A model generated the notes under the pieces. The model worked only from the letters and a program-made list of their open reading frames with translations, had not been told where the DNA came from and ran no database searches. A DNA stretch of 64,000 nucleotides from Entomobacter blattae (lineage in GTDB: Bacteria > Pseudomonadota > Alphaproteobacteria > Acetobacterales > Acetobacteraceae), in the NCBI RefSeq assembly GCF_014672835.1, contig NZ_CP060244.1:2087001-2151000 (forward strand), written 5' to 3'. Position numbers and translations under genes: made by a program. Shown one piece after another: positions 19,183 through 29,500 of this stretch. Numbering within the stretch: the first letter of the stretch is position 1; every line of letters starts with the position of its first letter.

Positions 19183-19560
19183 ATGACCAAAACCAGAATT
19201 TTACTGGTTGAGGATGAGTTTGTTATTCGACTCTCTCTTTCCGAATTTCTCGAAAATAAGGGATTCGCTATTTTACAAGCTGAAACCAGTTATGACGCTA
19301 GAAAAATTATTAACAGCCATCCTGTAGACTTACTCATCACCGACCTTTCTCTTCCTGGCCTATGGAATGGCGTTCAGCTTGCTGAATTTGTCCGAAAAAA
19401 GCATAAAAATATTCCTGTTATTTTTACAAGTGGCACCTTTAGTCATCCAAACTCCACTCTTTTTAAAAACCTGACTTCCACTCATAAAGATATTTTTATT
19501 ACTAAACCTTACCAGTTAGATTTTATCCTAGAGACAATAAAAAAGCTGCTCTCAGTCTAA
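19183..19560 (+). CDS. Single-domain response regulator (CheY-like receiver)
   Basis: A 125-aa protein made only of a receiver domain. It has the acidic pocket in LLVEDEF, the phosphoacceptor Asp in LLITDLSLPG (about residue 55), the conserved Thr/Ser in VIFTSG and Lys in FITKPYQ. There is no output domain and no kinase gene nearby. Start at 19183 (MTKTRILLVEDE) is chosen; a GTG ten codons upstream is in frame but adds non-family residues. A partner kinase must be encoded elsewhere. Confidence 0.88.
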   Translation: MTKTRILLVEDEFVIRLSLSEFLENKGFAILQAETSYDARKIINSHPVDLLITDLSLPGLWNGVQLAEFVRKKHKNIPVIFTSGTFSHPNSTLFKNLTSTHKDIFITKPYQLDFILETIKKLLSV

Positions 19561-19668
19561 TATTTCTGGAGTCAGCTCAACTCTCTCTCGCTTTTTTCTT
19601 CGTAAAATCTCCCTTGTTTTCTCCCCCTGATCTTAATAGAATAAAAGGGCTATCTCGCCAGAACGATA

Positions 19669-20643
19669 ATGGTTTTTTCATTGGCAACAAGACAGGCGCC
19701 CCGAAAATCGATGCAGAAACGCACTGCCCATCTCACTTCATTTTTTCAAGATTCCTTTTCCGCCTCAAAAACCAAATCTTCCTTGGATCAATTCGAAAGA
19801 AAATTGACTTTTCTGGAAAAAATGCTCCATATCCAACGGGTCGTCATCAGGGTTTTTCTTATCGGCCTATGGTCATGCCTTTGCATTGTCCTGCAAAGCC
19901 TTTTCCTCAAATTACCCGGCTCAGCAAAAATTCGCATGCCCCGCCTTTTTTGGAAAAAAGTCTGCACAATGCTCGGCCTAAAAGTCAGGGTTATCGGTGC
20001 TCCCATTAGAAATTACAAAGCAAAGGGCCGACCGGTTATCTATATCTCCAACCATTCTTCATGGTTAGATGTTCCTGTACTGGGCGCAAGTGTGTATGCC
20101 TGTTTTGTCGCCAAGGAAGAAGTGGGAACATGGCCAATCATCAGCACCATATCCCGGCTTGGTCGAACGATTTATGTAAGCCGTCAAAGGGGCACAACAG
20201 GCCGTGAACGTGACACTATGATTACCCGCTTACAGGAAGGTGACAACCTGATTCTTTTCCCTGAAGGAACCTCTTCCGATGGCTCTAGGGTATTGCCGTT
20301 TCTTTCCTCCTTTTTTAGTATTGCCAAAACTTTTTCCAAAGAGGAAAAACTTCAGCGCATAACCCCTCTTCTTCAGCCTGTTTCTATTGTGTATGATCAG
20401 CTAGAAAACTTACCTGTAGGAAGAAGACGGCGGAGTATTTTTGCCTGGTATGGAGATATGGAACTAGCACCCCATTTCTGGAAACTGGGCCAATGGAGAA
20501 ATATGCGCACCACTGTTTTATTGCATCCCCCCATTGATCCAGACCTTTTTTCCTCTCGGAAGGCCTTAGCGATTACAGCCTGGAAAGCCGTTGATGAAGG
20601 AGCAGCAGCCCTTCGCCAGATGCGTGAACCTCCTGTTTTATAG
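19669..20643 (+). CDS. plsC: 1-acyl-sn-glycerol-3-phosphate acyltransferase (PlsC family)
   Basis: A membrane-associated acyltransferase that makes phosphatidic acid from lysophosphatidate. Motif I NHSSWLD, the GRTIYVSRQRG substrate motif and motif III LFPEGTSSDG are all present, and an N-terminal hydrophobic helix (VFLIGLWSCLCIVL) anchors it. The 324-aa frame has a basic, poorly conserved first 50 residues. Initiation at the Met near 19822 (MLHIQRVV) would give a more usual length. It lies 280 bp before miaB. Confidence 0.88.
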   Translation: MVFSLATRQAPRKSMQKRTAHLTSFFQDSFSASKTKSSLDQFERKLTFLEKMLHIQRVVIRVFLIGLWSCLCIVLQSLFLKLPGSAKIRMPRLFWKKVCTMLGLKVRVIGAPIRNYKAKGRPVIYISNHSSWLDVPVLGASVYACFVAKEEVGTWPIISTISRLGRTIYVSRQRGTTGRERDTMITRLQEGDNLILFPEGTSSDGSRVLPFLSSFFSIAKTFSKEEKLQRITPLLQPVSIVYDQLENLPVGRRRRSIFAWYGDMELAPHFWKLGQWRNMRTTVLLHPPIDPDLFSSRKALAITAWKAVDEGAAALRQMREPPVL

Positions 20644-20923
20644 GCCTATATATTTTATTAAGCCTATAGCTGCTTCTTAAAAAGAGATCCTCCCGCCCTT
20701 AACCTGGTAAAACGGTTTTTTACGTTTCATGACAAAAAACTTTAATTTCCCCATTAGACACGATATAGAATACAAAGCCTTTCTAGTTCCTTTGAGCACC
20801 TGTCCTTAAGCGCTTGTAAGGATGTAGACCAAACTGCTATTTTATTTTAGGAAATGCTCTTAGCTCAGTCTTTATCGCCTTCTTAACTCCTTCTTCATCA
20901 ACAATAAAGTATAGACTCAATAT

Positions 20924-22294
20924 ATGCCCGTACCTTCTTCTACCTCTTCTTTGCGCAAGCTTCACGTGATTACCTGGGGTTGCCAGATGAATGTTTATGA
21001 TAGTGCCCGCATGCAAGATGTTTTAAAACCGATTGGCTACAGGGCTACTGCTTTCCCTGAAGAAGCAGACATGATTATTCTCAACACCTGCCATATTCGT
21101 GATAAAGCCGCAGAAAAGGTCTTTTCAGAGCTTGGTCGCTTAAGGCTTATTAAACAGGCACGAGAAAAAGAGGGTCAGCAAACCATTCTGGCAGTTGCTG
21201 GTTGTGTGGCCCAAGCAGAGGGAAAAGAAATTCTAACCCGAGCGCCCTATGTTGATATTGTTCTGGGCCCCCAAACCTATCATCGCCTTCCTGAAATGGT
21301 TGCCCGCATAGCACGTGCCGGTAAAACCGTTATCGAGACTGATTTTCCAGTAGAACAAAAATTTGATTTCCTGCCCGCCCCCACTACTGAAAACCAACTG
21401 ACAGCCTTTCTAACCATTCAGGAAGGATGCGATAAATTCTGCTCTTTCTGTGTAGTCCCCTACACACGAGGGGTTGAAAGTAGCCGGCCTGTATCTTCTG
21501 TCCTGGCGGAAGCCCGTGCTCTTATCAAAATGGGTGCTGGTGAAATTACTTTACTGGGGCAAAACGTCAATGCCTATCATGGCCTTACAGAAGATGGGCA
21601 ACCCTGCACACTGGCAGATCTCATAAAAAGCCTAGCAGCTCTGCCGGGGCTTAAGCGTATTCGTTATACAACGTCTCACCCTCGGGATATGAGCGATGAT
21701 CTCGTTGAAGCCCATAAAGAAATCCCCGCTTTAATGCCCTTCATCCATCTTCCAGTTCAATCGGGTTCAAATAAAATCCTCTTAGCGATGAACCGTGGGC
21801 ACCAGGCCGGCTTTTATATGGAGTGGATTGAAAAACTGAAACGCGCAAGACCAGATGTTGCCATATCCTCGGACTTTATCGTAGGATATCCTGGTGAAAC
21901 GGATAAGGACTTTGAAGACACCATGTCTTTGGTTAAACAAGTTGGTTTTGCCCAAGCCTATTCCTTTAAATACTCTCCTCGACCGGGCACCCCTGCAGCC
22001 AACGCCCCCGGCCAACTGCCAGAAGATGTTAAGGATGAAAGGCTTTATCAGCTTCAGGATTTATTACGCAGCCAGCAAGATTCCTTTAACCAAACCCTTG
22101 TGAACAAGGTTGTAAATGTCTATTTTACAGGAAAAGGTCGAAAAGACGGGCAAATTACTGGGCGTAGCCCTTATCTTCAGCCAGTGCATGTTATTGGTGA
22201 TGAAACACTCATTGGTCAGGAGCGGCCTGTTTATATCTCTCAACAACTCACCAATTCCCTTGGTGGACAAATCAAGGAGCTTGAAAACACTTAA
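20924..22294 (+). CDS. miaB: tRNA-2-methylthio-N6-dimethylallyladenosine synthase MiaB
   Basis: A radical-SAM methylthiotransferase that adds the 2-methylthio group to i6A37 of tRNA. The 456-aa protein has the N-terminal cluster-binding cysteines in WGCQMNVYDS, NTCHIRDKA and AGCVAQ, the radical-SAM motif CDKFCSFC, and a C-terminal TRAM domain (about residues 385-450). All three MiaB domains are intact. Its stop codon overlaps the phoH start, which shows tight coupling through miaB-phoH-ybeY-corC. Confidence 0.96.
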   Translation: MPVPSSTSSLRKLHVITWGCQMNVYDSARMQDVLKPIGYRATAFPEEADMIILNTCHIRDKAAEKVFSELGRLRLIKQAREKEGQQTILAVAGCVAQAEGKEILTRAPYVDIVLGPQTYHRLPEMVARIARAGKTVIETDFPVEQKFDFLPAPTTENQLTAFLTIQEGCDKFCSFCVVPYTRGVESSRPVSSVLAEARALIKMGAGEITLLGQNVNAYHGLTEDGQPCTLADLIKSLAALPGLKRIRYTTSHPRDMSDDLVEAHKEIPALMPFIHLPVQSGSNKILLAMNRGHQAGFYMEWIEKLKRARPDVAISSDFIVGYPGETDKDFEDTMSLVKQVGFAQAYSFKYSPRPGTPAANAPGQLPEDVKDERLYQLQDLLRSQQDSFNQTLVNKVVNVYFTGKGRKDGQITGRSPYLQPVHVIGDETLIGQERPVYISQQLTNSLGGQIKELENT

Positions 22295-23379
22295 TGCGTA
22301 CAGACACGCCATCCCCCATGCCCCTTTCTGTGCCACTCTCTCCTGACACCCCACCGCCGATCATACTGGTTTTTGAAAATAATCCTTCCCTTGCCCTACT
22401 TGTTGGCCAGCACGATCAGCATCTAGCCCTTATTGAGCAATCTCTTGGGGTGCGTCTTTCCTGTCGGGGAAGCCAGATTGTCATTAGAGGAAATGTTGAA
22501 AACTCGCACCTCGCCCAACAGGTTTTGGAAAGCCTCTATTCCAACCTTAATGCCGGACAGCCTATTGATGCAGACATCATAGCCTCCACCATTCGTATGG
22601 TTGCACCGAAGGCTAAACAAGCCAAACAGAAAGCAAGACCCCTCTCTGAGGGTGAAGAGTCCTCAGATCGGCTTTCATCAGACAATCTTCCGGAAATAAA
22701 AACCAAAAAAGGTAATATTCTCCCCCGTTCTCCTGGGCAAGCTCAGTATATGCATCACTTAGCTCACCAGAAAATGGTTTTTGGAGTTGGCCCTGCTGGT
22801 ACAGGAAAAACATTCCTTGCAGTTGCCCAAGCCGTTGCCATGCTGCATGCTGGACTCGTAGACAGGATCATCCTCTCACGACCTGCCGTTGAAGCAGGCG
22901 AACGGTTGGGGTTTTTGCCTGGGGATATGAAAGAAAAGATAGACCCCTATCTTCGTCCCTTATATGATGCTCTTCATATCATGATGCCAGCAGAACAAAT
23001 TAACAAGCGGATGGTGAGTGGGGAAATTGAAGTGGCTCCCTTAGCTTTTATGCGCGGCAGAACGCTTGCCCATGCCTATGTTATTCTTGATGAGGCTCAG
23101 AATACAACATCGGCTCAAATGAAAATGTTTTTAACACGCATGGGAAGTGGCACCCATATGGTTATTACCGGAGACTTAAGCCAGGTTGATCTTCCCGCAG
23201 GCACGGTTTCTGGCCTTAAAGATGCTATTGAAACCTTACACAATATCGAAGGTATTGCCACGATGCGCTTTACCTCTGCCGATGTTGTTCGTCATCCCCT
23301 CGTAGCCCGTATCGTCGATGCCTATGATAAGAAAAAAACAGGCCACACCCGTAACGTTAAAAAAATATCCCCTTCATAA
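22294..23379 (+). CDS. ybeZ: PhoH-like ATPase (YbeZ)
   Basis: A 361-aa PhoH family ATPase. It has a KH-like N-terminal region (about residues 40-100, LGVRLSCRGSQIVIRG) followed by the P-loop domain with Walker A GPAGTGKTFLAVA near residue 165 and Walker B VILDEAQNTT near 265. YbeZ partners the YbeY endoribonuclease in ribosome and RNA quality control in bacteria studied. The gene starts inside the miaB stop codon and abuts ybeY with no gap. Confidence 0.94.
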   Translation: MRTDTPSPMPLSVPLSPDTPPPIILVFENNPSLALLVGQHDQHLALIEQSLGVRLSCRGSQIVIRGNVENSHLAQQVLESLYSNLNAGQPIDADIIASTIRMVAPKAKQAKQKARPLSEGEESSDRLSSDNLPEIKTKKGNILPRSPGQAQYMHHLAHQKMVFGVGPAGTGKTFLAVAQAVAMLHAGLVDRIILSRPAVEAGERLGFLPGDMKEKIDPYLRPLYDALHIMMPAEQINKRMVSGEIEVAPLAFMRGRTLAHAYVILDEAQNTTSAQMKMFLTRMGSGTHMVITGDLSQVDLPAGTVSGLKDAIETLHNIEGIATMRFTSADVVRHPLVARIVDAYDKKKTGHTRNVKKISPS

Positions 23380-23871
23380 ATGCCCACCCTTCCTTATCTT
23401 CCGGCCGCCTACACGGTCAATGGCTATAACATTCTTATCCAGAATAAAAGCTGGCTAAAACCTCTTTCCCGTGCTTCACGCCTTGTTCAGCGCATGACCC
23501 AACGAACCGGTGGGAAAGGGAATATCGTTTTTGCCGATGACTATACCCTTCAAAAGCTTAACCATACTTTTCGTAAAAAAAACAAGCCGACTAATGTCCT
23601 GACTTTTGAATCGCCTCACCCCTTCATTGGGGGAGATATTGTGCTGTCTTTTGAAACCTTGAAGAAGGAATCTTCTCAACAGCGTAAACCGTTTTTACAC
23701 CATACTGCCCATATTCTTGTGCATGCCCTTCTTCATCTTCAAGGGTACGACCACCTCTCCGCGGGAGAAGCCCGCATTATGGAAATGCAGGAGATCCTCC
23801 TGCTGTCCTACTTAGGAATTCCTAATCCCTGGAAACCACGCCAATTTTACGAAGATAACCCGCGCGCATGA
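23380..23871 (+). CDS. ybeY: Endoribonuclease YbeY
   Basis: A metal-dependent RNase needed for 16S rRNA 3'-end maturation and ribosome quality control. The 163-aa protein shows the zinc site HALLHLQGYDH near residue 118 and the upstream block RKKNKPTNVLTFE, followed by GGDIVLS. It starts directly after the phoH stop and overlaps corC by 4 bp. It is normal in length and motifs. Confidence 0.95.
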   Translation: MPTLPYLPAAYTVNGYNILIQNKSWLKPLSRASRLVQRMTQRTGGKGNIVFADDYTLQKLNHTFRKKNKPTNVLTFESPHPFIGGDIVLSFETLKKESSQQRKPFLHHTAHILVHALLHLQGYDHLSAGEARIMEMQEILLLSYLGIPNPWKPRQFYEDNPRA

Positions 23872-24815
23872 CCCTTCCTTCTGAATCCTCCAACCCTCCC
23901 TTATCGCTTCTTGCACGATTACGAAATTATTTCATTCATTTTAACGATCGAAATACCGATGGAGGGTTACGTCATTCTATCACCAAGCTTATTCAACAAG
24001 CTGACTCAGGCGAGGCAAAGGCTGAATCTTCTACTCCCCTTTCTGAAATGGACCAGCAGGAAAGGGCCCTTCTGGCTAATGTCCTTAAGCTACGCGACAT
24101 TACTGCCGATGATGTCATGGTTCCCCGCGCCGATATTATTGCCCTTCCACTGGAAACTTCGCTTGATCAGGCTCTAGCTTTTACGCGCCAGGAAAACCAC
24201 TCACGTATTCCTGTTTACGAAGGAGAGCTAGACAATATTGTGGGAATGCTCCATGTGAAAGACCTAATCGCCTATATTGGAGAGAAGGCCGAATTCCAAC
24301 TTAAAAGCATATTACGCCAACCCTTAATGATCGCCCCGCAAATTCCCGTTCTCGATCTCTTGCTGCAAATGCGACAAAAGAGGATTCACCTTGCCCTTGT
24401 TATTGATGAATATGGAGGGGTTGATGGCTTGGTCACAATTGAAGACCTGGTAGAGACCATTGTGGGTAAAATTGATGATGAACACGATGAGCCTGAAACC
24501 CCCATGCTGGTAGAGCGACCCAATAATACGTACGATATTTCGGCTCGGATGCCGCTTTCAGAATTCGAAGACAAATTTGGCCCCATCCTCACCGATGAAG
24601 AACGCCATTCTGATATTGATACCGTAGGAGGCTTGGTTTTTAGAATTGCGGAGCATGTTCCTGCCAAAGGTGAGGTTTTAACCCATAAGAGCGGCTTTGT
24701 CTTCCGTGTTCTGGATGCAGATGCCAGGCATATCTACCGGGTAAGGCTTAAAACCCCTACCCTCCCAATCCAGCCTGAAAACCAGGAACCTCCTTCTGCT
24801 GACCCCGCTCCATAA
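23868..24815 (+). CDS. corC: CorC/HlyC-type CBS-domain protein
   Basis: A 315-aa soluble protein with two CBS domains (about residues 85-205: MVPRADIIALPLE, HSRIPVYEGELDNIVG, IDEYGGVDGLVTIEDL) and a C-terminal CorC/HlyC domain that begins after EHDEPETPM. Family members are linked to magnesium/cobalt efflux or tolerance, but the role is not firmly established. In relatives this position is usually followed by the apolipoprotein N-acyltransferase gene lnt (from general knowledge of the gene cluster). Here it is followed by gene debris instead. Confidence 0.9.
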   Translation: MTLPSESSNPPLSLLARLRNYFIHFNDRNTDGGLRHSITKLIQQADSGEAKAESSTPLSEMDQQERALLANVLKLRDITADDVMVPRADIIALPLETSLDQALAFTRQENHSRIPVYEGELDNIVGMLHVKDLIAYIGEKAEFQLKSILRQPLMIAPQIPVLDLLLQMRQKRIHLALVIDEYGGVDGLVTIEDLVETIVGKIDDEHDEPETPMLVERPNNTYDISARMPLSEFEDKFGPILTDEERHSDIDTVGGLVFRIAEHVPAKGEVLTHKSGFVFRVLDADARHIYRVRLKTPTLPIQPENQEPPSADPAP

Positions 24816-24863
24816 AAGGGCAAAAGACGCTTTAAACCTTGTAGCATTAAATGACTATGGACT

Positions 24864-24894
24864 ACCAAAACCAACTATGACCAGAACCACTATG
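24864..24894. repeat. Imperfect 15/16-bp tandem duplication after corC
   Basis: Two adjacent units, ACCAAAACCAACTATG (24864-24879) and ACCAGAACCACTATG (24880-24894), are near-identical apart from one substitution and a one-base gap. They lie about 50 bp downstream of corC. No function is apparent. This is a further example of the short duplications common in this window. Confidence 0.45.
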
Positions 24895-24944
24895 ATGGCT
24901 ATGGAACAGGCCCTATTAGGACCCAAAGACAGGCCTGAATAAAA

Positions 24945-25423
<479 letters not shown>

Positions 25424-25496
25424 TTTGGTTATTGAGTATATTAGATTTCTACATGCTATTTTGTCCCAGTGGGCACCAGAACGGAGATATTGAATA

Positions 25497-25544
25497 ATGG
25501 CAAAGGCAAAGTTTGAGCGGAATAAACCCGATTTTATGAAATAG
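25497..25544 (+). pseudogene. tuf relic: first 11 codons of elongation factor Tu
   Basis: ATG at 25497 begins MAKAKFERNKP, the exact N-terminus of bacterial EF-Tu, with GGAG about 10 nt upstream. After codon 11 the similarity ends abruptly. The frame runs DFMK and stops at TAG 25542-25544. In a normal str operon fusA (about 2.1 kb) separates rpsG and tuf, and here it is missing. The short ORF would encode a 15-residue peptide and is surely non-functional as EF-Tu. Confidence 0.85.
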
Positions 25545-25568
25545 AACCGACAGAATAGAACCAGCAGA
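25541..25568. repeat. 14-bp tandem duplication at the end of the tuf relic
   Basis: ATAGAACCGACAGA (25541-25554) is followed directly by ATAGAACCAGCAGA (25555-25568), differing at two positions. It begins inside the relic's stop codon, about 10 bp after EF-Tu similarity is lost. It may mark the recombination junction or later slippage. Confidence 0.5.
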
Positions 25569-25792
25569 AAGGAAAGTTCCGTTTTTTATAAGAGGGAATT
25601 TTTTCTTAACCAGACAGAAACGTTTCCTCCCCCCATTTTCAAAAATGATTAGCTAAAAAGCTGCTTGGGTTAATAAGAGATACCTTATAATCCCCACGAA
25701 AATCCATTTTTTCCTCTCCCTTCCAGGACAAACCCCTTTTCATAAATTTTATGCGAGAGTATGATGAGCATTATTTTTACGGGGAGTGCACA
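25569..25792. other. Non-coding DNA before the dsbA-like gene
   Basis: Together with the relic and its duplication this completes a gap of over 360 bp between the S7 relic and the next intact gene. It is AT-rich, and I see no protein similarity, strong dyad or RNA motif in it. It should contain the promoter of the thioredoxin-like gene. Confidence 0.4.
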
Positions 25793-26434
25793 ATGTCCAT
25801 AAACCGCCGCTTGTTTTTAGCTACAACGGGTTTTCTTACAGCCAGCAACATATTTTCACTCTGGCCAGCAGGAGCAAATACCCTTGCCTCTGCTTCCACT
25901 CTACCTGAAATTGCTTTCGGCTCCAAAGAGGCCGAGGTTGTTGTTGAGGAATGGTACTCCCTCACATGTATTCACTGTGCAAAATTTTCTAGTGACACTT
26001 TTCCCAAAGTTAAATCCCAGCTGATTGACACGGGAAAAATCCGCTATGTTTTCAAGGAATTTCCCCTTGACAAGGTTGCCCTTACTGCTTCTATGGTTGC
26101 CCTGAGCTTGCCGGAAAAGCATTATCTCCCCTTTATATCCCTCTTGCTCTCTACCCAGGATAAATGGGTTTTCAAACGTGATGTTAACCCAGAGGAAGAA
26201 TTAAAACGTATGGCCATACTGGCTGGCATGTCTGGGGAAGAGTTTGATAAGACTATTCATAATACGGCCCTGCAAGAAGCGATATTAAACGAGCAAAACA
26301 AGGCCGAAAAAGACTATAAAATTGATAGTACACCATCTTTTCGATTTTTCTCCACCAAAACAAAAAAAACATCTTTTACACGCGGAGAATTAACATATGA
26401 TGAATTCCTTAAACAGTTTAAATCTGTCCAATAG
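25793..26434 (+). CDS. DsbA-family thiol:disulfide interchange protein, exported
   Basis: A 213-aa thioredoxin-fold protein with an N-terminal twin-arginine-like or Sec signal (MSINRRLFLATTGFLTASN), active site CIHC in SLTCIHCAKF near residue 60, and cis-proline motif STPSF near the end. Family members form or isomerise disulfides in the periplasm. The start is 25793, preceded by GGGGAG; the longer frame from 25751 is not needed. A DsbA-like gene immediately before smc is a common alphaproteobacterial arrangement. Confidence 0.88.
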   Translation: MSINRRLFLATTGFLTASNIFSLWPAGANTLASASTLPEIAFGSKEAEVVVEEWYSLTCIHCAKFSSDTFPKVKSQLIDTGKIRYVFKEFPLDKVALTASMVALSLPEKHYLPFISLLLSTQDKWVFKRDVNPEEELKRMAILAGMSGEEFDKTIHNTALQEAILNEQNKAEKDYKIDSTPSFRFFSTKTKKTSFTRGELTYDEFLKQFKSVQ

Positions 26435-26587
26435 GTCAATAATAGCTTTTTTCATTTATCAGCCTTAATAGAACCCAATCCTCGCTCCCTTATAGGCCCC
26501 TCTCAACTTAGAATGTGAGCATACCCATTAAGGCACACCCCTTCTTTCATGAGGGTGCGATGTGTCTGTTTTCTCCTAACAATTCTT

Positions 26588-29500
26588 ATGCCGCCAGCAA
26601 TAACCAAACTCCGCCTTACCGGCTTTAAAAGCTTTGCTGATACCGCAACGGTTGATATCCTGCCAGGGTTAACCGGTATTGTGGGACCAAACGGGTGTGG
26701 CAAATCAAATATTACCGAAGCCCTGCGCTGGGTTATGGGAGAAAGTTCAGCCCGGTCACTACGTGGTGAGGGGATGGAAGATGTCATTTTCTCTGGTACT
26801 TCGGTTCGCAGCTCCAGAAACCTCGCCGAAGTCTCCTTAACGATTGAGCAGGCCACAGGGCTTGCACCTTCGCCTTTTCGAGAGGCGTCAAACCTGGAAA
26901 TCACTCGTAGAATAGAGCGGAATACGGGAAGCCTTTATACCATCAATGCCCAAACACGCCGTGCACGCGATGTGCAGACCCTGTTTGCAGATATGGCCAT
27001 TGGTGCACGTTCCTCTGCTATGGTTAGCCAGGGGCGTATTTCTCATCTCGTTAGTGCCAAACCCGAAGAGCGCCGCATTATTCTGGAAGAAGCTGCTGGT
27101 ATCACCGGCCTCCATGCCAGACGAAAAGAGGCTGAACAAAAATTACAGGCTACCGAAACCAACCTTGAACGCACGACAGACCAACTGAACCAACTTTATA
27201 CGCAAATTGAATCGTTAACTGAACAATCTGCTCAAGCCAAAATATACCGCACCCTTTCGGAAAATATTCGCAAGACAGAGGCGGCACTTTTTTACCTACA
27301 GTTCAGCCAACTTCAAAAATCCTATACCCACACCAAAGAGCAGCTTGAAAAATCGGTAGAACTGTATTCTGATCTTAAAAGAACCCTTGCCCATTCGATT
27401 GAAAAAATTCATTCGGATGAAACAGCCTTAAAAAACTGCCAAACCACTATGGAAGCGCAGCGAGAAGAAAGGGAAAAACTTCGCATTCAAATTGAAATGC
27501 TCGCCCATGAAGAAAAACAAGCCCAACTTGCCCAAGAAAACCTTAATAGCCAGATCGAACAATTGGCAACATCCCTGGCCGTAGCCGAGAACCACTATAA
27601 CGATGCCCAGACGACATCTTCCAATCTGCAAAAAGAATATGACGTCTTACGTGATCAACAACATCACCTTCTTCATGACGTTAAACAGCAAGAAGAAGAG
27701 GGCCTTGCCCTTCAAACTCAAGGTCATGTTCTTCAAGAGCGCTTAGGACAATGTAGTGCAGCTTTGCAAGAAGGCGAGCAAACACAAAAACATCTCTCTG
27801 AAAATCTCCAAGCCACGAAGGAGAAATTAGCCCAGCTTTTGGCGCAAGCCTCTGAGCTGAGTGATGAACGAACCACGCTCCTCTCCAAAATGCCAACACA
27901 AGAAGCCCTTTTGGATGCTGAAAAAAAAGTAGCCCTCCTCGCAGAGCAGCAAAAAACCCTCAATACAGAAATTCTTAAAATAGAGACCGAACAGGCCCCT
28001 TATGAGCTACGCTTTCAGCAAGCGCAAAAAGAATGGGAGCGCACCCGTCAAGAGCGGTTATCCCTTACAAGCCGCCTTGAAAAAAAACGAGAGCTCTGTG
28101 AACAGACTCGTACCCTCCTTGAAACCTTAAAAGAGGAGCAAATCCTCTCAAAACAAAAACTGTCATCCCTCTCTGCACGCAACTCTTTACAAGATCAGAT
28201 TGAAAGTTCTACAAAAAAGCTGGAAGATATTCGCCAAACTCAGGAGCTTTACCAGCAAGACTATCAACTGACTCTCAAAAAGACAGAAGAACAAAAAAAA
28301 CACCAACAGGATTTTTATGCTGAACAGCATAACCGGGCTGCTTTATTATCCCATTATGAAAAAACAGTCCAAAACCTTGAGAAGCAGCTGGGCCAACTCA
28401 ACGCCACTTTGAAAGAATTCCAAAATAGCCTTGAAAACCCCCAAATCTTGGGTCAACTCACGCAAAGACGGCAACAAATAGAAAACCAGTATGACCAATT
28501 AAAAAAAGAAAAAGACAAGCATGAGGCTCTGCTGGAGGACACCAAAACAATACTCTCCCAAACCCAAAGTGAGATCTTGACCTACCAGGCTGAAATAGAG
28601 CGACTCGAAGCGCAAAAGAAAGGGATTCAAGCTATCTGGCAGCCTGCAGCCGCTGATTTACAGGCCAAAAAGAGCTATCTACTCCTTTCAGAGCATATTC
28701 CTGTTCCCGATGGGCTGGAAGCAGCCCTTGCTATAGCCTTACAGCAAGGCCTGGAAGCCGCCTATGATACCACCGACGCCCCGCTTTTCTGGGCAGAACT
28801 GCCTCTTTTTTCGGCCCCTCCTTTCCCATCGGCAGAGATTAAGGCCTTTTCCACCCTTTTTACTTTTCCTCCAACCTTGGCGAGAGCTTTTGCCTTTATT
28901 GGTCTTATTACGCCTACCACCGATATTTTAACTTGCCTCTCCTCACTTCAGCCAGGCCAAACTCTTGTTTCAAAAGAAGGTGGGTTATGGCGATGGGATG
29001 GCCTATGCATCAAGCCCGGCCAGCCTTCAGCGGGAGCTCTTCGGCTAGCCCAACGCCATACGTTAACTGAACTCGAAAAAAAACTTAAACAAACCGCCCA
29101 AGCTCTTCACCCCCTGCTCCAAAAGGTAGAAGAGACGACACATGAGCTTGCCTGCCAAACCAGTGCCCTTAAAGCCCTTAAAATCACTATGGCAGACTGT
29201 GAACACCAGCTTCTTACTCATAAAACCCAAGAAGAAGCAGCCCTTAATAGGCAAGTTATTGCCCAAACCAAGATCTCTACAACCGAGCAACAATACCACC
29301 ATATAAGCCAGCAGAAAGCTGATGCCCTCACTGCTTTGGAAGAGGCAAAAAAAGCCTATTCCTCTTATTCTGATCCCCAGAACATTGAAGAGGCCACTCA
29401 CTATGCCCAATCTGTACAGGATAGTGCACTGGCCACCTTACAGGCTCAGCAAAAAACCCTTCACCTTCACGAGCTCTCCTTGCAAAACATGCGTAATGAA

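Noticed and set aside
20750-20860. Minus-strand text KDRCSKELERLCILYRV as a possible gene remnant before miaB
   Set aside because: Only about 28 codons, no start with a ribosome site and no family recognised. Too little to separate from chance.
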